Assembly (NCBI RefSeq): GCF_038022665.1
Contig: NZ_CP150629.1
Coordinates: forward strand, 248,001-312,000
DNA: 64,000 nucleotides
Source of the DNA: Methanolobus sp. WCC4
GTDB taxonomy: Archaea > Halobacteriota > Methanosarcinia > Methanosarcinales > Methanosarcinaceae
Direction: 5' to 3'
Shown here: positions 1 to 7,479 of the stretch, piece by piece
Layout of the letters: each line of letters opens with the position of its first letter
How positions within the stretch are numbered: position 1 is the stretch's first letter
The notes under the pieces: model-generated
The model's input: the letters and a program-made list of their open reading frames with translations, nothing else
Databases searched by the model: none
Told to the model about the DNA's origin: nothing
Made by a program: the position numbers and the translations under genes

Positions 1-620
1 ACTCCTTTTGGTGGGGTGATACCTATACGCTCGAATGATTCCGGTTTGGTCAAAGGCAATTCTACGGATTCTATCAGTTCCTGTATCTGTGCGTCCAGGC
101 CGCCTATGTCCTCGTAATTGACATCCTGGGACTCCAATACCTCCATTGCTGAAACTTCCGGATCCTCAGTGGTCGGAATGACCTCTACGATGGCAAGTGT
201 CTGCTGGTTCAAAGCAACCTTTGCACCCGGAACCAGTGAATCCTCATTAAGGTACTGCGATACATTTACCATGAACTGCGGACCTGTCGAACTCCTTACA
301 AGGACCTTTTCCTCGCTGATGACATCCATTATGGTAGCCACCACTAAAGGAACGGTCTTCAGGCGGTCGATCTCTGCCTGCAGTCTGCGTACCTCACGCT
401 CGTATTTGAGCTTCTGACTCTCTACGAAGCGTTTTTCAGACTCGATCTGATCACATTGTTCTTTCAGAAGAGTGTTCCTGGACTCAAGCTGCCTCATACG
501 ATCGAGCAGATATTTGGAAAAATCTTCCTCACTTTCTGAGCCGACATAGTCATAGTCTGCCTTGTTCACAGCAGTAAAATCATACCGCCTGTGTTCCAAA
601 TCGTCGCTGGTTTCGCTCAT
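1..620 (-). CDS. pan: Proteasome-activating nucleotidase PAN, N-terminal part (cut by window edge)
   Basis: PAN is the hexameric AAA+ ATPase that unfolds proteins and threads them into the archaeal 20S proteasome in the cytosol. The gene reads leftward out of the window; 206 residues are visible. They show an acidic N-terminus, a heptad-rich coiled coil (about residues 38-88), the OB-type domain (about 90-150, containing [13 protein letters not shown]) and the entry to the AAA domain ([17 protein letters not shown], about 167-182). The sequence stops just before the expected Walker A motif. The ATG at 618-620 has GGAGG close upstream. The paralogous proteasomal ATPases are the only close alternative. 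Confidence 0.93.
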   Translation of the reverse strand, partial: MSETSDDLEHRRYDFTAVNKADYDYVGSESEEDFSKYLLDRMRQLESRNTLLKEQCDQIESEKRFVESQKLKYEREVRRLQAEIDRLKTVPLVVATIMDVISEEKVLVRSSTGPQFMVNVSQYLNEDSLVPGAKVALNQQTLAIVEVIPTTEDPEVSAMEVLESQDVNYEDIGGLDAQIQELIESVELPLTKPESFERIGITPPKG

Positions 621-648
621 GTGCCTCCGAATAATATTTAAGTGCGAA

Positions 649-661
649 GGGTATATAGCCC
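649..661. promoter_or_regulatory. Near-symmetric TATA box shared by divergent pan and MBF1 genes
   Basis: The sequence GGGTATATAGCCC lies in the 97-bp gap between the divergent pan and MBF1 starts and reads as a TATA box on both strands. A second AT-rich box (TTAAATATTAT on the minus strand) sits nearer to pan. Bidirectional use is inferred from the symmetry only. Confidence 0.45.
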
Positions 662-717
662 TTTCGTAAAGAAGAGATCAGTATTTTCAGATCAGTGTTT
701 TTATGAGTTGAAGACCT

Positions 718-1209
718 ATGCAGTGTGAAATATGTGGCTCTGAGATAAGAGGCAGCCCTTTTAAAGTTAGTATCGACGGAAGCGAGCTAACAGTATGTGG
801 AAAGTGTTCACAACATGGAAATGCAGTGGGCAAACGTACTCCGGTGTCAAGGAAAGTTGCACCTGTAAGCCGTGGACCAGTACAGTCAGGAAGCAAGAGA
901 CCTCCAAGAAAAGCTCCCGGAATGGATATGGACGAGCTCGTAGATGAATACGGGCATACGATAAGAGAAGCAAGAGAAAGCAAAAAATGGAGCCATGATC
1001 AGCTTGCTTCAAAGATAAAAGAGAAAGCAACACTTATCAAGAAGATCGAGCGTGAAGAGATCGTCCCTGAGGAGGATGTTCGCAAGAAGATCGAAAGGGC
1101 TCTTGATATAAGGCTTACCGAAAGAAGGAGCGGTGACGACGAATGGAGCGGAGACCGTTTGAACCGTGGTACAACACTTGGAGATATAGTAACTATCAAA
1201 CGTAAATAA
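718..1209 (+). CDS. Multiprotein bridging factor 1 homologue (aMBF1), zinc ribbon plus HTH
   Basis: Archaeal MBF1 is a ribosome- and transcription-associated helix-turn-helix protein. This 163-residue protein has an N-terminal zinc ribbon (C3-x2-C6 and C27-x2-C30), a basic low-complexity linker (about residues 40-70) and a Cro/C1-type HTH domain (about 78-135, with IREARESKKWSHDQLASKI). Length and architecture match the archaeal family. It is divergent from pan across a short shared promoter and is followed by proC after about 27 nt, so some cotranscription with proC is possible. The family call is firm; its cellular role here is not shown. Confidence 0.9.
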   Translation: MQCEICGSEIRGSPFKVSIDGSELTVCGKCSQHGNAVGKRTPVSRKVAPVSRGPVQSGSKRPPRKAPGMDMDELVDEYGHTIREARESKKWSHDQLASKIKEKATLIKKIEREEIVPEEDVRKKIERALDIRLTERRSGDDEWSGDRLNRGTTLGDIVTIKRK

Positions 1210-1236
1210 CGTAAATGAGGATAATTGAGTGATAGA

Positions 1237-2052
1237 ATGAGTCTGGATGGCAAAAAACTGGGATTTATCGGAACAGGAAAGATGGGCAGTGCATTGATAA
1301 AAGGAATATGCGATGCCGGGATCTTTTCCCCGTCCGAGGTATATGCAAGTGACCTGTATGAACCATCACTTGAGGAATTGAAGCAGGATGTGGGCGTGAA
1401 CGTTTCCACAGATAACAAGGTCACAGTCACCAGTTCAGATGTGATCGTCCTCGCAGTTAAGCCGCAGATCCTCAAGAAGGTCATATCCACCATCAAGGAA
1501 GACGTGACCGGGGACAAGCTCATTATATCCATAGCTGCCGGTGTCAAACTGGAGGATATCGAGAAGGAGTTCAATGCAGGAACACGTGTTGTAAGGGTCA
1601 TGCCAAACATAGCTGCAACTGTTGCAGAGGCTGCCTCTGCGATCACCCAGGGAACAAACGCATCTAAAGAGGATGCTGAAGATGCCCTTCAGATATTCGG
1701 CTCAGTGGGAAGCGCCATACAGGTTCCTGAGAACCTAATGGATGCCGTTACCGGACTATCAGGAAGCGGACCTGCCTACATCTTCCCTGTTATCGAGGCA
1801 TTGGCAGATGGTGCTGTGCATGAGGGACTTGACAGGAACAGCGCAATGGTGCTTGCAGCCCAGACCGTGATAGGTGCAGCAAAGATGGTACTTGAGACAG
1901 GAATGCACCCTGGAGAGCTCAAGGACATGGTAACATCCCCTGCAGGAACAACTATCCGTGGTATCCGTGCGCTTGAGGAGAACGGGATCAGAGCAGCCTT
2001 TATGCAGGCAGTCATTGAGTCATCCAACCGTTCAAAGGAACTCGGTAAATAA
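1237..2052 (+). CDS. proC: Pyrroline-5-carboxylate reductase
   Basis: Catalyses the last step of proline synthesis, NAD(P)H-dependent reduction of pyrroline-5-carboxylate, in the cytosol. It shows the N-terminal Rossmann motif GFIGTGKMGSALIKG, the central VKPQ segment, and the family signature region near the C-terminus (TGLSGSGPAYIFPVIEAL and MVTSPAGTTIRGI). Length, 271 residues, is usual. I chose the ATG at 1237 because GTGAT lies just upstream; a TTG at 1225, preceded by GAGG, would add four residues. It follows MBF1 closely on the same strand. Confidence 0.95.
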   Translation: MSLDGKKLGFIGTGKMGSALIKGICDAGIFSPSEVYASDLYEPSLEELKQDVGVNVSTDNKVTVTSSDVIVLAVKPQILKKVISTIKEDVTGDKLIISIAAGVKLEDIEKEFNAGTRVVRVMPNIAATVAEAASAITQGTNASKEDAEDALQIFGSVGSAIQVPENLMDAVTGLSGSGPAYIFPVIEALADGAVHEGLDRNSAMVLAAQTVIGAAKMVLETGMHPGELKDMVTSPAGTTIRGIRALEENGIRAAFMQAVIESSNRSKELGK

Positions 2053-2109
2053 GCCACATATACAAAATGCCAAATATGCCCTTCCATATATAGAAAGGTT
2101 TATTACATT

Positions 2110-2125
2110 GAAAACTTTTAACTAT
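2110..2125 (+). promoter_or_regulatory. Probable TATA box for the DUF356-like gene
   Basis: TTTTAACTATATATGG is a good archaeal TATA element about 100 bp before the 2224 start. Transcription would begin near 2145, giving a leader of about 80 nt. No SD-like element other than GAGGGGGAT before the ATG is seen in the leader. Confidence 0.45.
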
Positions 2126-2223
2126 ATATGGACTGGGAAATCCAGGCATATTCAGTGCTAAAACCTAAAAACGTAAATTAAGAGATAATAGTATGAAAAA
2201 ATTGCAGAGGGGGATTTTCTGGA

Positions 2224-2592
2224 ATGGGGATCGAAGTTAAATCTTTTGCCGTTATCAGGGGCGATAACGCTGACAAGGTTAATGTTGCTTTACATGACCT
2301 TGAGCACTACGGAAGGATGAGATTCGTTTCAAAACCAAAACGTATCGAACCTATCTTTGCTGACAATCTTCTGGTAAGTGTCGCAGGCGTACCACTCAGG
2401 GCCAAATGCAATTCTGCAGCACTGGTGGAACTTGACAACAACGCAGGTGCCGCCATCAGCAAGCTCAGAAAGATACATCCACCTGCCCATGTAGTAATTG
2501 TAAGTCCAAGGCATGACGTTTATGAAGAGCTTATGGACAAGTCAGAGCTTTATCCCGAATTCGAACGCACTTTTGAACCCCAGCATCATTAG
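2224..2592 (+). CDS. DUF356-like conserved archaeal protein
   Basis: A 122-residue soluble protein without signal peptide or membrane segment. The layout (ADKVNVALHDLEHYGRMRF, then LVSVAGVPLRAKCNSAALVEL, then PPAHVVIVSPRHDVYEEL) resembles the DUF356 family of methanogens, whose function is unknown. It has its own likely promoter (2110-2125) and SD (GAGGGGGAT), and is convergent with the Toprim gene on the minus strand, 15 bp away. The DUF assignment is from memory of the family; no activity is proposed. Confidence 0.6.
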   Translation: MGIEVKSFAVIRGDNADKVNVALHDLEHYGRMRFVSKPKRIEPIFADNLLVSVAGVPLRAKCNSAALVELDNNAGAAISKLRKIHPPAHVVIVSPRHDVYEELMDKSELYPEFERTFEPQHH

Positions 2593-2607
2593 GATCTGGC
2601 TGTAAGC

Positions 2608-3075
2608 TCAGAAAGGATCAGTTCCATCTGTAGCTCTGGTAATCTCTTTTAGCTTCCCGACATAACCGGGAAGACTTTCAACATCCTTAATCTCCTTTTG
2701 CACAAGAGAGACAACGAGCTCCCTTATCCTTGTTTCAGGGCTTGTTCCAAGAGACTGCAGGATCTCCACGATTTTCGAGGCAAGTATATTCCCGCGCCTG
2801 TCCCAGTCAGTAAGGATAACGATATTCTGACCGGTGCCTGCAAGTTCCTCACAGAAATTCATGAGAGAATGATGGGTAGCAAGACGGAAGTCACCAGTAA
2901 GACCCAGTGCATTAAGAGCTGCAACATCCCTTTTTCCCTCGACGACAATAATCGAATCCTGTATTATAAGTTCCTGCAACTGCTCCAGTAATTCCTCGAT
3001 CATTTCCAGCCTTTTCTGATAGACCTCCAGAGGAGCCTTCAATAATCTTTTAGGGTACTTGCGCTTTCGTTGCAT
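2608..3075 (-). CDS. Small Toprim-domain (primase-like) protein
   Basis: A stand-alone Toprim domain protein of about 155 residues, like the archaeal UPF0292 small primase-like family. The core metal-binding motifs are visible: the IIVVEGKRDVAALNALGL stretch (invariant Glu) and IVILTDWDRRG (DxD). The N-terminal 40 residues are basic then helical (QKRLEMIEELLEQLQELI). Such proteins are thought to bind nucleic acid or act on RNA ends, but the substrate is unknown. The ATG at 3075 is my choice; a TTG at 3087 would add MDIP, and neither has a strong SD. It is convergent with the DUF356-like gene. Confidence 0.8.
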   Translation of the reverse strand: MQRKRKYPKRLLKAPLEVYQKRLEMIEELLEQLQELIIQDSIIVVEGKRDVAALNALGLTGDFRLATHHSLMNFCEELAGTGQNIVILTDWDRRGNILASKIVEILQSLGTSPETRIRELVVSLVQKEIKDVESLPGYVGKLKEITRATDGTDPF

Positions 3076-3087
3076 GGGAATATCCAA

Positions 3088-3334
3088 CTGGTCTTTTTAA
3101 AAATAGTTGCTGATAGTATTCCCTGATCAGATTAAAGTATGACCTTCTGACATAAAGCAGATCAGACCCAAAACAAACTAAAAACAAAATATAAGATCGA
3201 TCTGTGTTATCTGAACAGATAACCGATCAAAGATAATTCAAGTTAGAACGCTGGTTACAAGGAAATACCCTGTCACAATGAAAGCAATCGTTTCGGGAAT
3301 CGGAGGGAATCGTTTGCGACAGGGGATATTATAT
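3088..3334. other. Noncoding stretch with hairpins downstream of the small gene
   Basis: No protein gene is seen here. It contains a perfect 8-bp inverted repeat (GTTATCTG at 3206-3213 and CAGATAAC at 3216-3223), bracketed by GATCG and CGATC, and a longer-range pair CCCTGTC (3268-3274) with GACAGGG (3318-3324) enclosing two copies of AATCGTTT. On the minus strand these follow the 26-codon small gene directly, so they may be its structured 3' region or terminator. They also precede the Toprim gene. Confidence 0.4.
3206..3223. repeat. Inverted repeat, 8-bp arms with 2-nt spacer
   Basis: GTTATCTG, AA, CAGATAAC forms an exact palindromic hairpin or a dyad operator. It lies about 110 bp downstream of the 26-codon gene and about 130 bp upstream of the Toprim gene on the minus strand. 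Whether it acts as RNA or as a DNA site cannot be told from sequence. Confidence 0.5.
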
Positions 3335-3415
3335 TCACTTGTAATAGCGAACGAATTCTTCATACTGTTCGTAGTAGGTTGCCCTGTTTACCAGATTTTC
3401 GAAATATTCATCCAT
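3335..3415 (-). CDS. Candidate small protein, 26 residues
   Basis: A 27-codon reading frame too short for usual gene calling. It starts MDEYFENLVNRATYY and is rich in Tyr, Glu and Phe, ending in RYYK. The ATG at 3413-3415 has a near-ideal methanogen SD (GAGGTGA) four to five bases upstream, and TATTAATATATTC lies about 35-45 bp further up as a TATA box. It has no Cys, signal peptide or membrane segment; it would form one amphipathic acidic helix. A hairpin-rich region follows the stop. I do not recognise the family. The SD plus promoter are what make it credible. Confidence 0.55.
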   Translation of the reverse strand: MDEYFENLVNRATYYEQYEEFVRYYK

Positions 3416-3506
3416 GTATTTCACCTCAATCACTACATTCTCATAAGAATATATTAATAGAAGGCAAGCAGGGTGAAAGTATTAAAGAATCCAATAAGCT
3501 AATTAA

Positions 3507-3833
3507 TTAATCACAATGCTCCGGCATCTTTTCTTTCAACATACCCTTCACGGAAGAATACTCTACATTCTCCAGAAGAAGTGATTTCTTTGAATTATGC
3601 ATACCATTGACAATGGATATGTCTGATGACCTCAGGCCGAAAAGTTCTGCAAGGCTTGAAATGAGCTGTTCATTGGCCTTCCCTTTCTGAGCATTCTGCG
3701 ACAAACGCACTTCAATGCGCTTTCTCCATAGATTGTAGCCGCTTGGAACACAAAGGGACTTAGAACCCGGGGTTACCTCGATATCAATGATAACTCCGCC
3801 ATCAACCTCTTTCAATGCATCTTCAAAGGACAT
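3507..3833 (-). CDS. DUF167 (YggU/UPF0235) family protein
   Basis: A 108-residue protein of the DUF167 family, a small alpha/beta fold found in bacteria, archaea and eukaryotes without an agreed function. The typical family core is visible: VTPGSKSLCVPSGYN, RIEVRLSQNAQKGKANEQLISSLAELF, then SDISIVNGMHNSKKSLLLENV. The ATG at 3833 has GGTG six bases upstream; a GTG three codons earlier is less likely. The gene lies downstream of the candidate structured RNA on the same strand, so that RNA could also be its leader, although a T-rich stretch separates them. Confidence 0.8.
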   Translation of the reverse strand: MSFEDALKEVDGGVIIDIEVTPGSKSLCVPSGYNLWRKRIEVRLSQNAQKGKANEQLISSLAELFGLRSSDISIVNGMHNSKKSLLLENVEYSSVKGMLKEKMPEHCD

Positions 3834-3869
3834 ACAAAACACCAGTTAAAAGAACCGACCACCGGACCA

Positions 3870-4080
3870 CTAACAGAAATAAAAAGATAATCAGTAGGAT
3901 AATGCTGTCGTCTGGCGCACTAACTCCGGGAGATCACCCTATTGGAATTTCCGCTGTCCTCCCCGGTTTCCCTCGTGACAGGCTTTGTCGCACTATCCAG
4001 TGTATCGCATTGAGGTTGTCTGTACAATCACAGATAGGCTCTGCCATACTCTCATGCAAGGACCTAACAATGCGCAATCC
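3870..4080 (-). ncRNA. Candidate structured RNA, about 200 nt, unidentified
   Basis: A GC-rich block between AT-rich flanks with no convincing protein gene. On the minus strand a strong TATA box (TTTATAT, 4099-4105) would start RNA near 4078-4080. From there GGAUUGC at the 5' end can close with GCA-UU-AUCC near 3903-3911, and a T-rich stretch (TTATCTTTTTATTT) follows at about 3880-3893. Internal helices include CGCATTG with CAATGCG, CTGT with ACAG and CCTGTC with GGACAG. I checked for RNase P and SRP RNA hallmarks and did not find them. It could instead be a long leader of the DUF167 gene. Confidence 0.45.
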
Positions 4081-4094
4081 CAGTATTGGAGAGG

Positions 4095-4110
4095 AGGCAT
4101 ATAAATATGG
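4095..4110 (-). promoter_or_regulatory. TATA box for the candidate structured RNA
   Basis: CCATATTTATATGCC on the minus strand is a consensus-like archaeal TATA element about 25 nt before the proposed RNA 5' end. A separate plus-strand element for the amidohydrolase gene lies at about 4142-4150, so the two promoters are divergent. Confidence 0.5.
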
Positions 4111-4175
4111 CGTCTTAATTCCTATATATTCTTGATAAGTGCTTATAAACAATAAATGCCATAGTATATTTGTCC

Positions 4176-5273
4176 ATGCCATCCGAACAGACCATACACG
4201 GCAAGATAATATACGGACCTGAAGCAGAGGTCATTGAGGGGTATATCGTCGTAGAGGACGGTATCATCAAAGAAGTTCATGAGCAAAGGAACGATTCCAA
4301 CAACATAATTGCACCCTGTTTTATCAATGCACATACCCACATAGGTGATTCGGTCCTGAAGGATCCCGTTCTTGGTGAAACATCCGGGCATTACGTCACA
4401 AGGGACCTCAGCCAGCTGGTACAGCCTCCTCATGGGCTGAAACACAGGATACTTCACAGAACATCTCACAAAGATATGGTGAAGGCGATGCAAAGGTCAT
4501 TGCAGGATATGCATGATACGGGAACATGCGCCTTTGCAGATTTCAGGGAAGGCGGCATCAAGGGAGTTCTTGCCCTGAAGGAGGCACTTGAGGAATCCGG
4601 GATAGAAGGAAGGATATTCGGAAGACCGGTTTCCAGTGATATCAAGGACCTTTCAGCGGAGCTGGAAGAACTCATTGAACATGCAGACGGTCTCGGCATG
4701 AGTGGTGCCAACGACATTGACATGGAGTTCATCAGGACCGCAAGGAAATGTTCATCTGACAGGGACAGCACCTTTGCGATCCACGCAGGAGAGAACAGCC
4801 GCACGGACATAGAAAAGGCACTGTCGCTCGACCCCGATATACTTATCCACATGACACAGGCAGATCCCTCGGACCTCAGGGAGGTTGCCGACAGGGACAT
4901 ACCGGTGGTAGTGTGCCCGAGGTCGAATTTCATAACAGGGGTTGGAATGGCACCTGTTATTGAAATGCTCGACCAGGGGATCAAGGTCGCTGTTGGAACG
5001 GACAATGTGATGCTGAACTCTGCAAACATGTTTGCTGAAATGGAATTTTTATCCAAAATTTTTGGTATAGAGGACAGACAAGTATTTATGATGTGTACGC
5101 TTATGGGTGCAACAATATTAGAACTTGGCACAACAGGTTCTATTCTCGAAGGAAATCTGGCAAAGATAATGATCCTCAACGGGAATTCAAATAATCTCAC
5201 AGGCATAAGGGACCCGATCAGTGGAATTGTAAGGAGAGGGCGACCTGATGACATACTATCAGTAATGATATAA
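4176..5273 (+). CDS. Amidohydrolase-superfamily metalloenzyme (deaminase/chlorohydrolase-like)
   Basis: A 365-residue cytosolic metal-dependent hydrolase of the SAH/MTA deaminase, chlorohydrolase and cytosine deaminase branch. The metal ligands are readable: H53-T-H55 in INAHTHIGD, H203 with E206 in FAIHAGE, H225 in ILIHMTQ, and D276 in AVGTDNVML. CPRSN at about 248 is also typical. The substrate cannot be read from sequence. The ATG at 4176 is preferred over a TTG at 4170; a TATA-like TTATAAAC at about 4143 implies a leaderless or very short-leader mRNA. A uspA gene follows 28 bp later. Confidence 0.85.
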   Translation: MPSEQTIHGKIIYGPEAEVIEGYIVVEDGIIKEVHEQRNDSNNIIAPCFINAHTHIGDSVLKDPVLGETSGHYVTRDLSQLVQPPHGLKHRILHRTSHKDMVKAMQRSLQDMHDTGTCAFADFREGGIKGVLALKEALEESGIEGRIFGRPVSSDIKDLSAELEELIEHADGLGMSGANDIDMEFIRTARKCSSDRDSTFAIHAGENSRTDIEKALSLDPDILIHMTQADPSDLREVADRDIPVVVCPRSNFITGVGMAPVIEMLDQGIKVAVGTDNVMLNSANMFAEMEFLSKIFGIEDRQVFMMCTLMGATILELGTTGSILEGNLAKIMILNGNSNNLTGIRDPISGIVRRGRPDDILSVMI

Positions 5274-5301
5274 CAGGGAATATCACAAAGGAGAGGGATT
5301 T

Positions 5302-5760
5302 ATGACAAGTACTCTGTATAAAAATATATTTATTGCAACCGATGGATCCAAACAGAACGAAAAGGCAGTTCAGCATAGCATTGAACTCGCTAAACTGAGT
5401 GGGGCAAAATTGTATGCAGGATATGTTGTCGATACTGCAGCTTTTGCTTCAATACCAATGGATGCCGGATGGGAAATGATGTACGAGCTTCTCGAAAAGG
5501 AAGCAAATGTCGCAACCGGGACAGTTGAAGAACTGGCAAAGGCAGCAGACGTTCCATTTGAAACAGTGATCCTCGAAGGAAACCCAAGCCATGAGATCAT
5601 TGAATTTGCAGATAACAACAATATTGACCTCATAATCCTGGGAACCCTTGGTAAGACAGGACTTGACAGGTTCCTTCTTGGAAGCGTAGCAGAAAAGGTC
5701 ACAAGGAACTCAAAGGTACCCGTACTGATCGTACGCGGGGACTCCGAACAAGAAGAATAA
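5302..5760 (+). CDS. Universal stress protein, UspA family
   Basis: A 152-residue single-domain UspA protein. N-terminal IFIATDGSKQNEKAV and the C-terminal nucleotide-binding loop GTLGKTGLDRFLLGSVAEKV (G-x2-G-x9-GS) mark an ATP-binding member. The SD GGAGAGGG precedes the ATG. The CBS-domain gene starts 13 bp downstream, so the two are probably cotranscribed; pairing of Usp and CBS modules suggests a common adenylate-sensing role, which is inference. Confidence 0.93.
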   Translation: MTSTLYKNIFIATDGSKQNEKAVQHSIELAKLSGAKLYAGYVVDTAAFASIPMDAGWEMMYELLEKEANVATGTVEELAKAADVPFETVILEGNPSHEIIEFADNNNIDLIILGTLGKTGLDRFLLGSVAEKVTRNSKVPVLIVRGDSEQEE

Positions 5761-5773
5761 GGAGTTAAAATAC

Positions 5774-6628
5774 ATGCCAAAAAACACTAAAGTATCTGAC
5801 ATTATGAAGACGGATGTCGCATATGCCACTCTTCCCGGATCAAGAGATGAAGTCCATACACTCCTGAAGGAACAGAAAGTGTCAGGTGTTCCAGTATTGA
5901 AAGATGGGAAAGTAGTAGGAATAGTCAGCAGGGCAAACCTTCTTAAAAATCCTGAAGAGGAACAGCTTGCACTCCTCATGACTCGTGATCCGCTTACAAT
6001 CGACCCGGACGTCGACATGGCAGTGGCTGCTGAGATACTTCTGGAGAACAATATCAGAAGGTTACCGGTTGTCAAGGATGAGAAACTTCTGGGAATAATC
6101 TCCGTAGCAGATATTGTCGCAGCAATTGCTGAGATGGACATTGTGGACCACGTAGGACAGTTCCTTAACCCGACTGTAGTACCTATATGGACAGAAACCC
6201 CATTGCATGTTGCAGCAAGGGTTATGGAACTTGCCAAGTCCAAGGCTGCACCGGTCATAGACAGCAATCTGGAAGTTGTTGGCATCATCACAGACCGTGA
6301 TATCATCAGCGCAAGTGTCATCGAAGATACCGTTGAGATGTCAGACATGTCCAATGGCTCGGATGACGACGAATGGACATGGGAATCCATGAGAGATACC
6401 ATGAGCATATATTACAGCGTTTCAAGGGTCAAAGTGCCTGACACCCCTGTAAAGGATGTAATGGTAAAGGAGCTTGTAAAGGCTGCATACATATCAGGTG
6501 TCAGTGAATGCGCTTTGAAGATGAAGAGGAACAAGATCGACCAGATCCCGATCGTCAATGCGGATCAGAGATTCCTCGGACTTCTGCGTGACCGTAACCT
6601 CATGCAGGCCATCACCGATATGGAATGA
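5774..6628 (+). CDS. Protein with four CBS domains
   Basis: A 284-residue protein built of two tandem CBS pairs and nothing else recognisable. Repeating motifs are VSDIMKTDVAYATLPG, then VSGVPVLKDGKVVGIVSRANLL, LMTRDPLTIDPD with RRLPVVKDEKLLGIISVADIV, KAAPVIDSNLEVVGIITDRDII, and PVKDVMVKELVKAAY with DQIPIVNADQRFLGLLRDRNLM. CBS pairs bind adenine nucleotides or SAM and regulate partner proteins. There is no catalytic or DNA-binding domain. It follows uspA closely with SD AAGGAG, suggesting a joint operon. Confidence 0.9.
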   Translation: MPKNTKVSDIMKTDVAYATLPGSRDEVHTLLKEQKVSGVPVLKDGKVVGIVSRANLLKNPEEEQLALLMTRDPLTIDPDVDMAVAAEILLENNIRRLPVVKDEKLLGIISVADIVAAIAEMDIVDHVGQFLNPTVVPIWTETPLHVAARVMELAKSKAAPVIDSNLEVVGIITDRDIISASVIEDTVEMSDMSNGSDDDEWTWESMRDTMSIYYSVSRVKVPDTPVKDVMVKELVKAAYISGVSECALKMKRNKIDQIPIVNADQRFLGLLRDRNLMQAITDME

Positions 6629-6693
6629 TCCATAACTACAATTATCATTAAAGGGCATAGTTGCCCTCAACTCTTTTTTATCAGGTGTGTCAA

Positions 6694-7374
6694 ATGGAAC
6701 GCCCATTCATATTCATCAATTCAGCAATGTCCGCAGACGGCAAGATATCCACGAAGGAAAGGAAACAGGTAAGGATATCCGGCCAGGTGGATTTCAACCG
6801 AATGGACCAGCTCAGGGCAGGAGCAGATGCCATAATGGTCGGCATCGGAACAGTCCTTGCAGATGACCCCAGTCTTACAGTGAAATCCCCGGAACTAAAA
6901 GAGAAGAGACTGAAAGCCGGACTTGACGAGAATCCTGCAAGGGTCATCGTTGACAGCAAGGCCAGAACCCCTGTTGATGCCGACATCTTCAAGAAAGGAG
7001 AAGGAAAGCGCATCATACTTGTTGCCGAGGCAGCACCACAGGAGAAAGTGACCGAACTCAGTAAAAAGGCAGAGGTCATCGTCACTGGCAAGGATTCAGT
7101 AGACCTTCCCGAAGCCATGAGACAGCTCAGGGAACAGGGAATCGGTCGATTGATGGTCGAGGGTGGAGCAACACTCAACTGGGGAATGATATCCGGTGGT
7201 CTTGTGGACGAGATTTATACCTTTGTAGGCAACCTCATAATCGGTGGCAGGAATGCACCCACCTTCACGGATGGGGACGGATTCCTGGAAGATGATATCA
7301 TCAAACTTGACCTCCTTGATGCTGAAAAGATAGAGGAAGGCATACTATTGAAATGGAAGGTTATCGGGAAGTAA
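6694..7374 (+). CDS. arfC: 2,5-diamino-6-(ribosylamino)pyrimidinone 5'-phosphate reductase
   Basis: A 226-residue RibD C-terminal-type reductase that, in archaea, reduces the ribosylamino pyrimidine intermediate to the ribitylamino form on the way to riboflavin and F420. Motifs include INSAMSADGKISTKER, DQLRAGADAIMVGIGTVLADDPSLT, ARVIVDSKARTP and GRLMVEGGATLNWGMI. It has no deaminase domain, as is usual in archaea. The start at 6694 follows AGGTG; upstream TTG codons are not supported. It appears to be monocistronic, after the CBS gene. Confidence 0.92.
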   Translation: MERPFIFINSAMSADGKISTKERKQVRISGQVDFNRMDQLRAGADAIMVGIGTVLADDPSLTVKSPELKEKRLKAGLDENPARVIVDSKARTPVDADIFKKGEGKRIILVAEAAPQEKVTELSKKAEVIVTGKDSVDLPEAMRQLREQGIGRLMVEGGATLNWGMISGGLVDEIYTFVGNLIIGGRNAPTFTDGDGFLEDDIIKLDLLDAEKIEEGILLKWKVIGK

Positions 7375-7448
7375 ACCGATAGTTACCACAATTACTTTTT
7401 TGCGATGAACACAGTTTTCAGATCACCGGTTTTGTCACAAATCAATAT

Positions 7449-7458
7449 AGTTTTATAT
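7449..7458 (+). promoter_or_regulatory. TATA box of the thioredoxin-ccdA operon
   Basis: GTTTTATATC lies about 25 bp before the ATG at 7480, so the transcript would start at or beside the start codon. No SD precedes this ATG, in keeping with a leaderless mRNA. Confidence 0.5.
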
Positions 7459-7479
7459 CTGACGAACAATTAAGATAGC

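Noticed and set aside
1958-2161. 67-codon frame at the end of proC
   Set aside because: It overlaps proC in another frame and runs into the promoter of the next gene without an SD.
3870-4080. Identity as RNase P RNA or SRP (7S) RNA
   Set aside because: The conserved GAGGAA-UUCC core of archaeal RNase P and the SRP helix 8 GGAA loop region are not found, and the size (about 200 nt) is too small for either. One GGTGATCTCCCGG stretch resembles part of SRP RNA but lacks the rest.
3815-4135. 106-codon plus-strand reading frame between DUF167 and the amidohydrolase
   Set aside because: No SD, unusual composition, no recognisable motif, and it crosses the proposed structured RNA and its promoter. 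It is a chance frame in a GC-rich noncoding block.
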